Shown here piece by piece: positions 26,078-33,425 of a DNA stretch of 64,000 nt. This DNA comes from Methylobacterium terrae (GTDB taxonomy: Bacteria; Pseudomonadota; Alphaproteobacteria; Rhizobiales; Beijerinckiaceae): assembly GCF_003173755.1 (NCBI RefSeq), contig NZ_CP029553.1:4550001-4614000 (forward strand). Direction: 5' to 3'. A program made the position numbers and the translations under genes. Within the stretch, counting starts at the first letter, position 1, and the number at the start of each line of letters is the position of its first letter. The notes under the pieces were generated by a model, which worked only from the letters and a program-made list of their open reading frames with translations, searched no databases and was not told the DNA's origin.

Positions 26078-27448
26078 TCAGGCCGGAACCCGCACCGTCG
26101 CCCTGAGGCCCCCGAGCGGGCTGTCGTAGAGCGCGACGTCGCCGCCATGGGCGCGCGCGATGTCCAGGGCGATGGCGAGGCCGAGGCCCGATCCGCCGGC
26201 ATCCTGGCGGGCGTCGTCGAGGCGCACGAAGGGCTTGAACACCTCCTCGCGCTGCTCGGGCGGGATGCCCGGGCCGTCGTCGTCGATCGAGACGGCCAGC
26301 CAGCGCGCCTCCTGGCGGGCGGTGATCGCGATGGTGTCGCCGTAGCGCGCCGCGTTGGCCGCGAGGTTGAACAGGCAGCGCCGGAACGCGTCGGGCCGGA
26401 CCGTCACGGTCGACTGGCCCTCCAGCGTCACCTCCGAGACGTGGCCGCCGAGACGCTCCACGTCGGTGCGCACGTCCTCGAGCAGCGCCCTGAGATCGAT
26501 CGCCGAGGCCGGCTCGCCGGAATCGCCCTTGGCGAAGGCGAGGTAGGCCTCCAGCATCCGGCTCATCTCGTCGACGTCGCGCTGCAAGTCCTCGATCTCG
26601 GGGGTCTGCGGCAGCAGCACCAGGGAGAGCCGGAAGCGCGTGATGATGGTGCGCAGGTCGTGGCTCACCCCGTTGAGCATCGTCGTGCGCTGCTCCATCG
26701 CCCGCTCGATGCGCCGCTTCATCTCGATGAAGGCGTGGCCGGCCTTGCGCACCTCGCGGGCGCCGCGGGGCCGGAAATCCAGCTCGCGGCCCTTGCCGAA
26801 GCTCTCGGCGACGTCGGCGAGCCGCAGGATCGGCCGGATCTGGTTGCGCAGGAACAGGATCGCGACGCCGAGGAGCACCAGGGACGAGCCGCCCATCCAG
26901 AGCAGGAAGATGTGCGAGTTCGAGGCGTAGGCCTGGCTGCGCCGGGCGATCACCCGCATCACCCCGCCGGGGATCTCGATCCGGATCTCGATCAGGTTGG
27001 AGCGCCCGACGGTGTCGATCCAGAACGGCCGGGCGATCTGGCGCCGGATCTCGTCGGACAGGGCCTCGTCGAGGAGGGAGAAGAACGGCCGCGGGCCCGG
27101 CACCGGGAGCCTGGCGCCCTCCAGGATGTCGACGTCGAGGTTCAGCCGCTCGCTGGCGATCCGCTCCAGGGTCTCGGAGCCCTTGTCCTGCGGATAGCTC
27201 TCGTAGATGTCGATGAGGGCCGCGACGTCGGCGGTCACGGCGGCCGAGAGGCGCCGCGTCACCAGCTGCCAGTGCCGCTCCATGAAGGTGTAGGCGATCA
27301 CCGATTGCAGCAGCACCATCGGGGCGATGATGATGATGAGCGAGCGGGCGTAGAGCCCCTTCGGCAGCCGGTCGCCGATCACGCGGCCGAGCCGGCGCCA
27401 GGCCCGCCGGGGCACCGGCAGCGTCCCGGCGAGGGTGGGGGCCGCCAT
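26078..27448 (-). CDS. Sensor histidine kinase, EnvZ-like
   Basis: A 456-residue membrane kinase. TM1 at about 34-55 and TM2 at about 180-200 flank a periplasmic sensor domain. A HAMP domain (RNQIRPILRLADVAESFGKG) leads to an H-box NGVSHDLRTIITR with His263, then N-box FNLAANAARYG, DDDGPGI and GGSGLGLAIALDIARAHGG. Position 5 after the His is usually Pro in EnvZ-type kinases and is Ile here, as in related rhizobial kinases. The regulator gene is 5 nt upstream on the same strand, so they are a cognate pair. Confidence 0.92.
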   Translation of the reverse strand: MAAPTLAGTLPVPRRAWRRLGRVIGDRLPKGLYARSLIIIIAPMVLLQSVIAYTFMERHWQLVTRRLSAAVTADVAALIDIYESYPQDKGSETLERIASERLNLDVDILEGARLPVPGPRPFFSLLDEALSDEIRRQIARPFWIDTVGRSNLIEIRIEIPGGVMRVIARRSQAYASNSHIFLLWMGGSSLVLLGVAILFLRNQIRPILRLADVAESFGKGRELDFRPRGAREVRKAGHAFIEMKRRIERAMEQRTTMLNGVSHDLRTIITRFRLSLVLLPQTPEIEDLQRDVDEMSRMLEAYLAFAKGDSGEPASAIDLRALLEDVRTDVERLGGHVSEVTLEGQSTVTVRPDAFRRCLFNLAANAARYGDTIAITARQEARWLAVSIDDDGPGIPPEQREEVFKPFVRLDDARQDAGGSGLGLAIALDIARAHGGDVALYDSPLGGLRATVRVPA

Positions 27449-27453
27449 CGCGA

Positions 27454-28185
27454 TCAGTCCAGGACCAGCCGGTAGCCGACGCCGCGCACGGTCTGCACGT
27501 AGCGCGGGTTGGCCGGGTCGTCCTCGATGCGGCGGCGCAGGCGGTTCATCTGCACGTCGACGGTGCGCTCGTTGGCGGCCCCGTTGGTGCCGGTCAGCGC
27601 CTCGCGCTCGACGTTGCCGCCGCGGGCGAGCGCCAGGATGGTCAGGATCTCGCGCTCGCGCTCGGAGAGGCGGATCGCCTCGTCGTCGCGGGTGAGCTCG
27701 CCGCGCTCGATACGGAACTGGAACGGCCCGAAGCGCACCGCGTCGAGGGGGGCGGCCCCGCCCTCGGCCGGCCCGCGGGCGTTGCGGCGCAGGATGTTGG
27801 CGAGGCGCAGGATCAGCTCCCGCGGCTCGAAGGGCTTGGGCAGGTAGTCGTCGGCGCCGATCTCGAGCCCGGTGACCCGGTCGTTCGGGTTCGAGCGCGC
27901 GGTCAGCATCAGGATCGGCACGCTCGAGGTCAGGCGGATCTGGCGGGCATAGTCGAAGCCGGTCTCGCCCGGCATCATCACGTCGAGCACCACCGCGTCG
28001 AAGACGAGGCTGCGCCCGCGCGCCCGGGCCTCGGCGGCGCTCGCCGCCGCCGTGACCCGGTAGCCGTTCTCGCCAAGGAAGCGGGCGAGCAGGTCGCGCA
28101 GGCGGCGGTCGTCGTCGACCACCAGGACGTGGGGAGCGTGGTCGGGGAGCTCGGCCCGCGGGGCGATGGCGGGATCGGCGCTCAC
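27454..28185 (-). CDS. OmpR-family response regulator (PetR-like)
   Basis: A 243-residue regulator. Receiver domain 18-135 with acidic pocket VDDD, phosphoacceptor Asp68 in VVLDVMMPG and Lys in LPKPFEPREL. Winged-helix domain from about 150 with RLSEREREILTILA and RTVDVQMNRLRRRIEDD. GTG 28185 overlaps the stop of the MarR gene (GTGA). The MarR-OmpR order matches petP-petR of purple bacteria; a role in respiratory gene expression is possible but unproven here. Confidence 0.92.
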   Translation of the reverse strand: MSADPAIAPRAELPDHAPHVLVVDDDRRLRDLLARFLGENGYRVTAAASAAEARARGRSLVFDAVVLDVMMPGETGFDYARQIRLTSSVPILMLTARSNPNDRVTGLEIGADDYLPKPFEPRELILRLANILRRNARGPAEGGAAPLDAVRFGPFQFRIERGELTRDDEAIRLSEREREILTILALARGGNVEREALTGTNGAANERTVDVQMNRLRRRIEDDPANPRYVQTVRGVGYRLVLD

Positions 28186-28841
28186 GGCTTCACCTCGGGC
28201 GCGGGATCGCCGCCGGCGATCAGCCGGCTCACGCCTGCGCGCTCGCCCGGCTCGATCATCGCGAGCAGGAACCGGCTCGCCGGATCGCGTAAAGAGGGTC
28301 CCGCCTCGGCGAGCGCCCGCCGGACCCGCTCGCCCTGGACGCCGGCGAGGCGCTGGGCGAGCGCCCGGCCCTGCGGCGTGCAGGTGAGGAGGCGGTGGCG
28401 GCGGTCGCTCGTGCCCGTCCGCTGCGCGATGTAGCCCTGCTCGATCAATTCCTTCAGCACCCGGTTCAGGCTCTGCTTGGTGATCCGCAGGATATCCAGG
28501 AGTTCGGCGATGGTGAGGCCGGGATGGCGATCGACGAAGTGCAGCACCCGGTGATGGGCGCGACCGAACCCGTACTCGGCCAGGATGCGGTCCGGATCGG
28601 CGACGAAGTCGCGATAGGCGAAGAACAGCAGCTCGATCAGGTCGTAGGCCGGCTGCTCCCGATCCGACGACCCGTCCGCCAGCTCGCGGCCCGACCCAAG
28701 CTCGCGCGCGGACCCAAGCTCGCGCGCGGACCCTTGTATCGGCCCTTGCACCGGCGCCTCCTGGGAGTAGCCTGCCTCCGGCAGGTCCTCGTTGGCGGCG
28801 TCCGGCATGGGGGCCGGACGGGTCCGGGCGGCCTGGGTCAC
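28182..28841 (-). CDS. MarR family regulator (PetP-like)
   Basis: A winged-helix MarR protein of about 219 residues. The core is FFAYRDFVADPDRILAEYGF, RVLHFVDRHPGLTIAELLDI, RITKQSLNRVLKELIEQGYI and SDRRHRLLTCTPQGRAL. GTG 28841 is preferred because AAGAGG lies 8 nt upstream; an ATG at 28904 would add 21 residues, has no ribosome site and abuts the palindrome at 28906. The N-terminal region has a repeated S-A-R-E-L-G encoded by 18-bp tandem units (about 28690-28735). It heads an operon with the OmpR-type regulator and kinase. Confidence 0.85.
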   Translation of the reverse strand: MTQAARTRPAPMPDAANEDLPEAGYSQEAPVQGPIQGSARELGSARELGSGRELADGSSDREQPAYDLIELLFFAYRDFVADPDRILAEYGFGRAHHRVLHFVDRHPGLTIAELLDILRITKQSLNRVLKELIEQGYIAQRTGTSDRRHRLLTCTPQGRALAQRLAGVQGERVRRALAEAGPSLRDPASRFLLAMIEPGERAGVSRLIAGGDPAPEVKP

Positions 28842-28905
28842 GGGTCGCACCTCTTCACGGGGGCCAAATCGACGAGATTCCGGCCCTCCGGGGGCCCTCG
28901 TCATT

Positions 28906-28926
28906 TATGTCAGTCTTGTTGACATA
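28906..28926. promoter_or_regulatory. Palindromic operator, probable MarR autoregulatory site
   Basis: TATGTCA-gtcttgt-TGACATA, 7-bp perfect arms, 65 bp before the marR GTG start and 126 bp before ilvE. A second pair, GTTGA/TCAAC, follows at about 28937-28952. It could control both divergent genes. Confidence 0.55.
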
Positions 28927-29051
28927 TCTCAGCCTCGTTGATAGGCGTCAACCCCGCCGGCGAAACGAACGAACGCCCCGCGCCCCGCTCAAGCACGAAC
29001 GTTGCGCGAGAACCAGCCAGGCGGAAACGAACGCATACGAGGATCATCGTC

Positions 29052-29939
29052 ATGTCCGTCATTCCCTTCGACCAGCGTGAAGGCCACATCTGGTTCGACG
29101 GCCGCATGGTGCCGTGGGCGGACGCGAAGATTCACGTACTCAGCCACGGCCTGCACTACGGCTCCAGCGTGTTCGAGGGCGAGCGCGCCTATGGCGGCGA
29201 GATCTTCAAGTGCACCGAGCACTCGCAGCGCCTGCGCCGCTCGGCCGAGCTCCTCGACTTCGAGGTCCCGTACTCGGTGGCCGAGATCGACGCCGCCAAG
29301 AAGCTGGTCCTGAAGGAGAGCGGCCTCTCGGACGCCTATCTCCGCCCGGTCGCCTGGCGCGGCTCGGAGATGATGGGCGTGTCGGCGCAACACAACACCA
29401 TCCACCTCGCCATCGCGGCGTGGGAGTGGCCGAGCTACTTCGATCCGGCGACCAAGATGAAGGGCATCCGGCTCGACCTCGCCGATTACCGCCGGCCCGA
29501 TCCCCGCACCGCGCCGTCCGCCTCGAAGGCGGCGGGCCTCTACATGATCTGCACGATCTCCAAGCACCGGGCCGAGAACAAGGGCTACGCCGACGCCCTG
29601 ATGCTCGACTTCGAGGACAACGTCGCCGAGTGCACCGGCGCCAACGTGTTCTTCATCCAGAACGGGGTGATCCACACCCCGAAGGCCGACCGCTTCCTCA
29701 ACGGCATCACCCGCCAGACCGTGATCGATCTGGCGAAGCGCCGGGGCTACGAGGTGGTCGAGCGGCGCATCCGTCCCGAGGAGATGGCGGGCTTCTCCGA
29801 GTGCTTCATCACCGGCTCGGCCGCGGAGGTCACCCCGGTCTCGGAGATCGCCCAGTACCGCTTCACCCCGGCCGCGATGACCAAGACCCTGATGGACGAC
29901 TACTCCGCCGAGGTGCAGCCGCGGGCCAAGGCCGCCTGA
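29052..29939 (+). CDS. ilvE: Branched-chain amino-acid aminotransferase
   Basis: A 295-residue PLP enzyme of fold type IV that transaminates Leu, Ile and Val and their keto acids. Motifs: HIWFDGRMVPWADAKIHVLS, HGLHYGSSVFEGERAY, PLP Lys159 in PSASKAAGLYM, and GYADALMLDFEDNVAECTGA then NVFFIQNGVIHTP. GAGGATC lies close before ATG 29052. An upstream in-frame ATG (28938) adds low-complexity Arg-rich residues and is rejected. Divergent from the MarR operon. Confidence 0.95.
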   Translation: MSVIPFDQREGHIWFDGRMVPWADAKIHVLSHGLHYGSSVFEGERAYGGEIFKCTEHSQRLRRSAELLDFEVPYSVAEIDAAKKLVLKESGLSDAYLRPVAWRGSEMMGVSAQHNTIHLAIAAWEWPSYFDPATKMKGIRLDLADYRRPDPRTAPSASKAAGLYMICTISKHRAENKGYADALMLDFEDNVAECTGANVFFIQNGVIHTPKADRFLNGITRQTVIDLAKRRGYEVVERRIRPEEMAGFSECFITGSAAEVTPVSEIAQYRFTPAAMTKTLMDDYSAEVQPRAKAA

Positions 29940-29972
29940 GGGGCAAGGCCGCCTGAGGGGCAAGGCCGCCTG
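29923..29972 (+). repeat. 17-bp tandem repeat spanning the ilvE stop codon
   Basis: Nearly three copies of the unit CAAGGCCGCCTGAGGGG. The first includes the ilvE stop TGA, and each copy repeats Lys-Ala-Ala-stop, so loss of the first stop would be caught by a copy further on if in frame. Looks like a recent slippage expansion. Confidence 0.75.
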
Positions 29973-30013
29973 ACTCCGGGCGGCCTGAGTCTCGGGATCG
30001 ATCGCGTGAACCG

Positions 30014-30045
30014 AAGGCCCCGGGCGGGAGACCGCCCGGGGCCTT
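30014..30045 (+). terminator. Strong hairpin terminator after ilvE
   Basis: AAGGCCCCGGGCGG (30014-30027), loop GAGA, CCGCCCGGGGCCTT (30032-30045). A 14-bp perfect stem with a stable tetraloop and no long T-run, 75 bp after the ilvE stop. Confidence 0.75.
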
Positions 30046-30163
30046 CGCGCATGAACTTCGTGGTTTGCGGGAACAAGCCGCGCCTGCGGCGCTCGAGCCG
30101 GGAACGCGGGCCGGGGCTTCGCCGTTGTCTGACCGGAACATTCGGAGAACATGGGGAGCCCTC

Positions 30164-30430
30164 ATGACCACCAAGACCGCCGCCAAGAAGACCGCCGCCG
30201 AGACGCACGAGACCGAGAACCCGAAGCAGGACCCCAAGGACACCTCGAACCGGATCAAGGATCCGAAAGACTGGACCACCGGCTCCGAGCCGATGACCGG
30301 GGCGCAGGCCTCCTACCTCAAGACCCTGGCCGAGCAGGCCAAGGACGACGAGGCGTTCGACCCCGACCTCGACAAGGCCGAGGCCTCGCAGCGCATCGAC
30401 GCCCTGCGCAAGGAAACCGGAAAGGACTGA
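30164..30430 (+). CDS. DUF3072 family protein
   Basis: An 88-residue hydrophilic protein. Its N-terminal half is Lys/Thr/Ala/Glu-rich (MTTKTAAKKTAAETHETENP). It then has SNRIKDPKDWTTGSEPMTGA and QASYLKTLAEQAKDD, followed by DKAEASQRIDALRKETGKD. That C-terminal block (W-x-T-G-x-x-P-x-T-x-x-Q-x-x-Y-L-x-x-L) is the DUF3072 signature, usually in small cytoplasmic stress-type proteins of unknown function. GGGGAGCCCTC precedes ATG 30164. Confidence 0.82.
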   Translation: MTTKTAAKKTAAETHETENPKQDPKDTSNRIKDPKDWTTGSEPMTGAQASYLKTLAEQAKDDEAFDPDLDKAEASQRIDALRKETGKD

Positions 30431-30507
30431 GCGGCCGCGCTCCGCCTCGCCGAGGCACGACGGCAGGGCCGCCGCGCCGCGGCCCTGCTCTCGCCCGGCA
30501 GGGGCCC

Positions 30508-30589
30508 GGCTTGCCGGGAACCCCGGACTTGCCCGGAGCTCGACTTGCCCAGGGCCTAACTTGCCCAGGGCCTGACTTGCCGAGAACCC
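30508..30589. repeat. Degenerate 16-bp minisatellite
   Basis: About five units of the type GACTTGCCCAGGGCCT, two of them identical except for the first base (30542-30557, 30558-30573), flanked by diverged copies. It fills the non-coding gap between DUF3072 and the Flp pilin gene. No spacer-repeat alternation, so not a CRISPR. Confidence 0.65.
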
Positions 30590-30695
30590 GGCTCTCCAAG
30601 AGCATCCTCAGGCGGGCGCGTTTCTCACACCGCATTAACGCCTGGTGAGGAAGTGGTGCCCTAATGTCCGGCGCGACGGAAGAAGGAAGCCGGAC

Positions 30696-30890
30696 GTGCG
30701 TGGCAGATCGCGGGCGAGGGATGCGATCCGGCGCTTGCGGCGCGACCGATCCGGCGCGACCGCGATCGAGTACGCGCTGGTGGCCGGCCTGATCTTCCTC
30801 GCCCTGACGGTGGGGCTCAACACCTATGGCAATTCGGCCGGCAGCCTGTTCGGCAACATCAGCACCCGCATCCTCGCCGTGTTCGGCTAG
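30696..30890 (+). CDS. Flp/Fap-type pilin
   Basis: A 64-residue prepilin: basic leader (RGRSRARDAIRRLRRDRS), then GATAIEYALVAGLIFLALTV and a short polar tail GNISTRILAVFG. The G-A-T-A-I-E-Y processing motif and 20-residue helix are those of Tad-system Flp pilins, cleaved by a CpaA-type peptidase. GTG at 30696 is preceded by GAAGGAAGC. No tad/cpa genes are in the window, so this is an orphan pilin gene, a frequent situation in Methylobacterium-like genomes. Confidence 0.85.
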   Translation: MRGRSRARDAIRRLRRDRSGATAIEYALVAGLIFLALTVGLNTYGNSAGSLFGNISTRILAVFG

Positions 30891-30902
30891 AGGCGGCCGC
30901 CG

Positions 30903-31820
30903 TCACTCCGCCGCCAGGCCGGGAGCGTCCGGGCCGGGCTCGATCGGGCCGAGGCCGTCCAGGCCGAGATTGTCCAGACATTGCCGGATCTGCCCGGCCA
31001 GGATGTCGGCGAGCGGGTTCGGCTCGCCCGCGCGGTGACGCATCAGCCCGATGCGGCAGGCCGGCAGGCTGGCGAAGCCGTCCTGCGGCCCGAGCACCCG
31101 CATCCCGGGGCGCACCGCGCTCTCGGGCAGGACCGAGACGGCGAGACCGGCCAGCACCGCGGCCCCGACCGCGGTGGAGTTCCAGCTTACGAACAGGATC
31201 CGGCTCTTGCGCCCGCCGCGCTCCAGCGCCTCAATGGCGGCCCGGCGCCAGTTGCAGTCCGGCCGGCCGAGAGCGAGGGGCACGGGCTGCGCGGCGTGCA
31301 CCGCGTGACGGCTCGAGGTGACCCAGAGCAGGGCCTCGGTGCGGATCGTCTCGACGGTGCGCCGCCCCTTCGCTTCCGTGACGATGGCGAGGTCGATGTC
31401 GCCGTCGGCGATCCGCGCGGCCAGCATGTCGGTGGGCTCGCACACCACCGTGACCTCGGCCCGGGGATGGGTGCGGGCGAAGCGCCCGAGGATCTCGGGC
31501 AGGTAGCGGTCGGCGTAGTCGTCCGGCAGGCCGAGGCGGACCCGGCCGGCGAGGTCGCCCTCCTCGAAGGTCGCCAGGCACTCGGTCTGCAGCCGCACGA
31601 TCCGCCGCGCGTAGTCGAGCAGGCGCTCGCCGTCGTCGGTCAGCCGCACGCCGCGGCCGGCCTTGGCGAAGATCTCGCGCCCGATCCGCTCCTCGAGCCG
31701 CTTCATCTGCATCGAGACGGCGGATTGCGTCTTGTGGACCTGTTCGGCCGCGCGGGTGAACGCGCCGGTCTCGGCGATCGCCACCAGGGTCCGGAGCTGG
31801 TCGATGTCGAGGGGATGCAC
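30903..31820 (-). CDS. LysR family transcriptional regulator
   Basis: A 305-residue LysR protein. HTH: DIDQLRTLVAIAETGAFTRA then AEQVHKTQSAVSMQMKRLEE; effector domain starts RVRLGLPDDYADRYLPEILG. GTG 31820 chosen because AGGGAGCG lies just upstream; a longer frame to 31874 adds a Cys/Ser stretch not typical of the family. Divergent from a DUF1127 gene, a common pairing in Rhizobiales, with a small palindrome in between. Confidence 0.87.
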   Translation of the reverse strand: MHPLDIDQLRTLVAIAETGAFTRAAEQVHKTQSAVSMQMKRLEERIGREIFAKAGRGVRLTDDGERLLDYARRIVRLQTECLATFEEGDLAGRVRLGLPDDYADRYLPEILGRFARTHPRAEVTVVCEPTDMLAARIADGDIDLAIVTEAKGRRTVETIRTEALLWVTSSRHAVHAAQPVPLALGRPDCNWRRAAIEALERGGRKSRILFVSWNSTAVGAAVLAGLAVSVLPESAVRPGMRVLGPQDGFASLPACRIGLMRHRAGEPNPLADILAGQIRQCLDNLGLDGLGPIEPGPDAPGLAAE

Positions 31821-31845
31821 CGGCTCGCTCCCTATCAATCCCCGT

Positions 31846-31858
31846 GATGTGACACATC
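31846..31858. promoter_or_regulatory. Palindrome between lysR and DUF1127, possible LysR site
   Basis: GATGTG-A-CACATC, 6-bp perfect arms, 26 bp upstream of the lysR GTG and about 107 bp upstream of the DUF1127 ATG. Typical place for an autoregulatory LysR box. Confidence 0.45.
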
Positions 31859-31964
31859 TCAAGCATTCGCTCAACGCATCGACCGAGCCGGGCTACGAGG
31901 ACACCGCGGAAGAGCGAGGCCGGCGCATGAAGAGGTTCGCCGAAAGCTCCCGCCGGAGACCACG

Positions 31965-32306
31965 ATGACGATCACGTTCGCCCCCCTCGGTATCCTCTCC
32001 CTGGCGCTCGGCCTCGGCCGCAAGGCCGGGCGGATCGTCGCCCGGATCGTGGCCCGGATCGTCACCCTGTGGATCAACCGCCGCGCCGCCTACCGCCTGG
32101 CCGAGCTCGACGACCGGGCGCTGAAAGACATCGGCCTCACCCGCAGCGACGTGGAGGGCGTGCTCGACCTGCCGTTCCGGCAGGACCCGACCGTGCCCCT
32201 GGTGCATCGACGTCGCGTCCGGCGCCAGCCTCCGCCGCCGGCCCTGAGCCTGCGCCTCGCCGCCCGTGACGGCCGGGCCGTCGAGGGCCGCACCCGCGAG
32301 GCGTGA
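31965..32306 (+). CDS. DUF1127 family protein
   Basis: A 113-residue protein whose middle RRAAYRLAELDDRALKDIGL with TRSDVEGVLDLPF is the DUF1127 signature (YjiS-like, Arg-rich helix-turn-helix-like motif). Members bind RNA or affect phosphate/stress regulation in some species. The N-terminus (GILSLALGLGRKAGRIVARI) is more hydrophobic and the C-terminus longer than the minimal 50-residue forms. It contains a tandem RIVARIVARIV. CCGGAGACC lies before ATG 31965. Confidence 0.82.
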   Translation: MTITFAPLGILSLALGLGRKAGRIVARIVARIVTLWINRRAAYRLAELDDRALKDIGLTRSDVEGVLDLPFRQDPTVPLVHRRRVRRQPPPPALSLRLAARDGRAVEGRTREA

Positions 32307-32326
32307 GGCGGCGACGTCCTTCCGGC

Positions 32327-32350
32327 AGGAGGGAGCGCGCGCTCCCTCCT
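32327..32350. terminator. Perfect 24-bp palindrome between convergent genes
   Basis: AGGAGGGAGCGC directly joined to GCGCTCCCTCCT. It touches the stop codon of coxD (32349) and lies 20 bp after the DUF1127 stop. As RNA it folds to a strong hairpin in both directions, so it probably ends both transcripts. Confidence 0.65.
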
Positions 32351-32648
32351 ACCGGTTCACCATCCGGCTCAGCACGTCGGCCAGCGTCAGGGTGAACAGG
32401 ATCGCGGCCCAGAACAGGCCGCAGGCGGCGACGAGGCGCACGAGGCCGCCGGCGTGCCTGAGCTGCATGAAGACCAGGGCGACGAGCGCCGTCTTCACCC
32501 CCGCGATGGCGAAGCCCAGCGCGGTGTCGACGCGCCCGAACGGCCAGTAGGCGGCCCAGGTGCTCACGCCGAGCAGCGCCATCAGCGCGGCCCAGACCGG
32601 GAGGTTGCGGCGCCACAGGGCGCCGGGGGTCTCGGGCTTGGAGCTCAT
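32349..32648 (-). CDS. coxD: Cytochrome c oxidase subunit IV (caa3 type)
   Basis: A 99-residue membrane protein with three hydrophobic helices (LPVWAALMALLGVSTWAAYW, ALGFAIAGVKTALVALVFMQ, LVRLVAACGLFWAAILFTLT). The VKTALVALVFMQLRHAG block is the mark of prokaryotic COX4-type subunits. ATG 32648 overlaps the coxC stop (ATGA). It is the last gene of the ACIII/caa3 operon. Confidence 0.87.
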   Translation of the reverse strand: MSSKPETPGALWRRNLPVWAALMALLGVSTWAAYWPFGRVDTALGFAIAGVKTALVALVFMQLRHAGGLVRLVAACGLFWAAILFTLTLADVLSRMVNR

Positions 32649-33415
32649 CCGGATCGTCCCGGCAGGTAGAGCATCGGGTAGAGGAAGACCCAGACCAGGT
32701 CGACGAGGTGCCAGTACAGCGCCGTCACCTCGACCTGCGGGTTCTCGGCCAAGAAATCGGGATCGCGCCAGCCCTTGATCGCAAGCCGCGTCACCAGCGC
32801 GATGCCGATGCCGAGGTGGATCGCGTGCACCACCGTAACGAGCCAGTAGAAGGCGAAGAAGATCTGGGCCGGAGCCTGGGTCAGGGCGAAATGCGCGCCC
32901 GGCACCAGGTGCTTCTCGATGTCCTCGCGGTACTCGAAGCCCTTCACCACCAGGAAGGCGAGGCCGAGGACCGCGGTGGCGGCGAGGCACCCGAGGGTGA
33001 GGCGGCGAAACAGCCCCTTCTCGGCCGCCTGCGAGGCGACCGCGATGGTCAGGCTGCTGGTCAGCAGGATCGCGGTGTTGAGGGTGCCGTAGACGATGTT
33101 GGTCTCGCGGCCCGCTGCCGCGAAGGCCTCCTGATTCGCCAGGCGGGCGGCGGTGTAGGTCAGGAACAGGGCGCCGAAGAACAGCACCTCGCTCGCCAGG
33201 AAGATCCAGATGCCCAAGGCGGCGCCGGCGCGCTGGCGCGCGAAGGCGGTCGCGTCATCGGTCTCCAGGTCGCTCCAGGGCTCGCGCAAGCGAGCCTCGA
33301 GATCCGTACGGCCCTGGCGCAAGCGAGCCTCGAGATCCGTACGGCCCTCGCGCAAGCGAGCCTCGAGATCCGTACGGCCCTCGCGCAAGCGAGCCGGGAT
33401 GTCGGCGCCGCTCAT
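32645..33415 (-). CDS. coxC: Cytochrome c oxidase subunit III with tandem-repeat N-terminus
   Basis: A 256-residue subunit III. The membrane core (from about residue 64) has five helices and the family blocks IFLASEVLFFGALFLTYTAA, FAFYWLVTVVHAIHLGIGI and ALYWHLVDLVWVFLYPMLYL, typical of the short five-helix form. The first 55 residues are unusual: about three copies of an 11-residue unit L-R-E-G-R-T-D-L-E-A-R, encoded by a 33-bp tandem repeat (33281-33394). The unit is charged and probably helical, on the cytoplasmic side. Confidence 0.92.
   Translation of the reverse strand: MSGADIPARLREGRTDLEARLREGRTDLEARLRQGRTDLEARLREPWSDLETDDATAFARQRAGAALGIWIFLASEVLFFGALFLTYTAARLANQEAFAAAGRETNIVYGTLNTAILLTSSLTIAVASQAAEKGLFRRLTLGCLAATAVLGLAFLVVKGFEYREDIEKHLVPGAHFALTQAPAQIFFAFYWLVTVVHAIHLGIGIALVTRLAIKGWRDPDFLAENPQVEVTALYWHLVDLVWVFLYPMLYLPGRSG
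33281..33394 (-). repeat. 33-bp in-frame tandem repeat in coxC (three copies plus 15 bp)
   Basis: Copies at 33281-33313, 33314-33346 and 33347-33379 differ at a single base; a 15-bp partial copy follows. Being a multiple of three, changes in copy number keep the coxC frame. Near identity indicates recent expansion or ongoing homogenisation. Confidence 0.9.
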
Positions 33416-33425
33416 GTCGGCGACC

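Noticed and set aside
30508..30589. CRISPR array
   Set aside because: Repeats are contiguous without unique spacers, degenerate and only 16 bp; no cas genes in the window.
33281..33394. CRISPR-like or integron repeat
   Set aside because: The units are contiguous, in frame with coxC and encode a regular peptide repeat.
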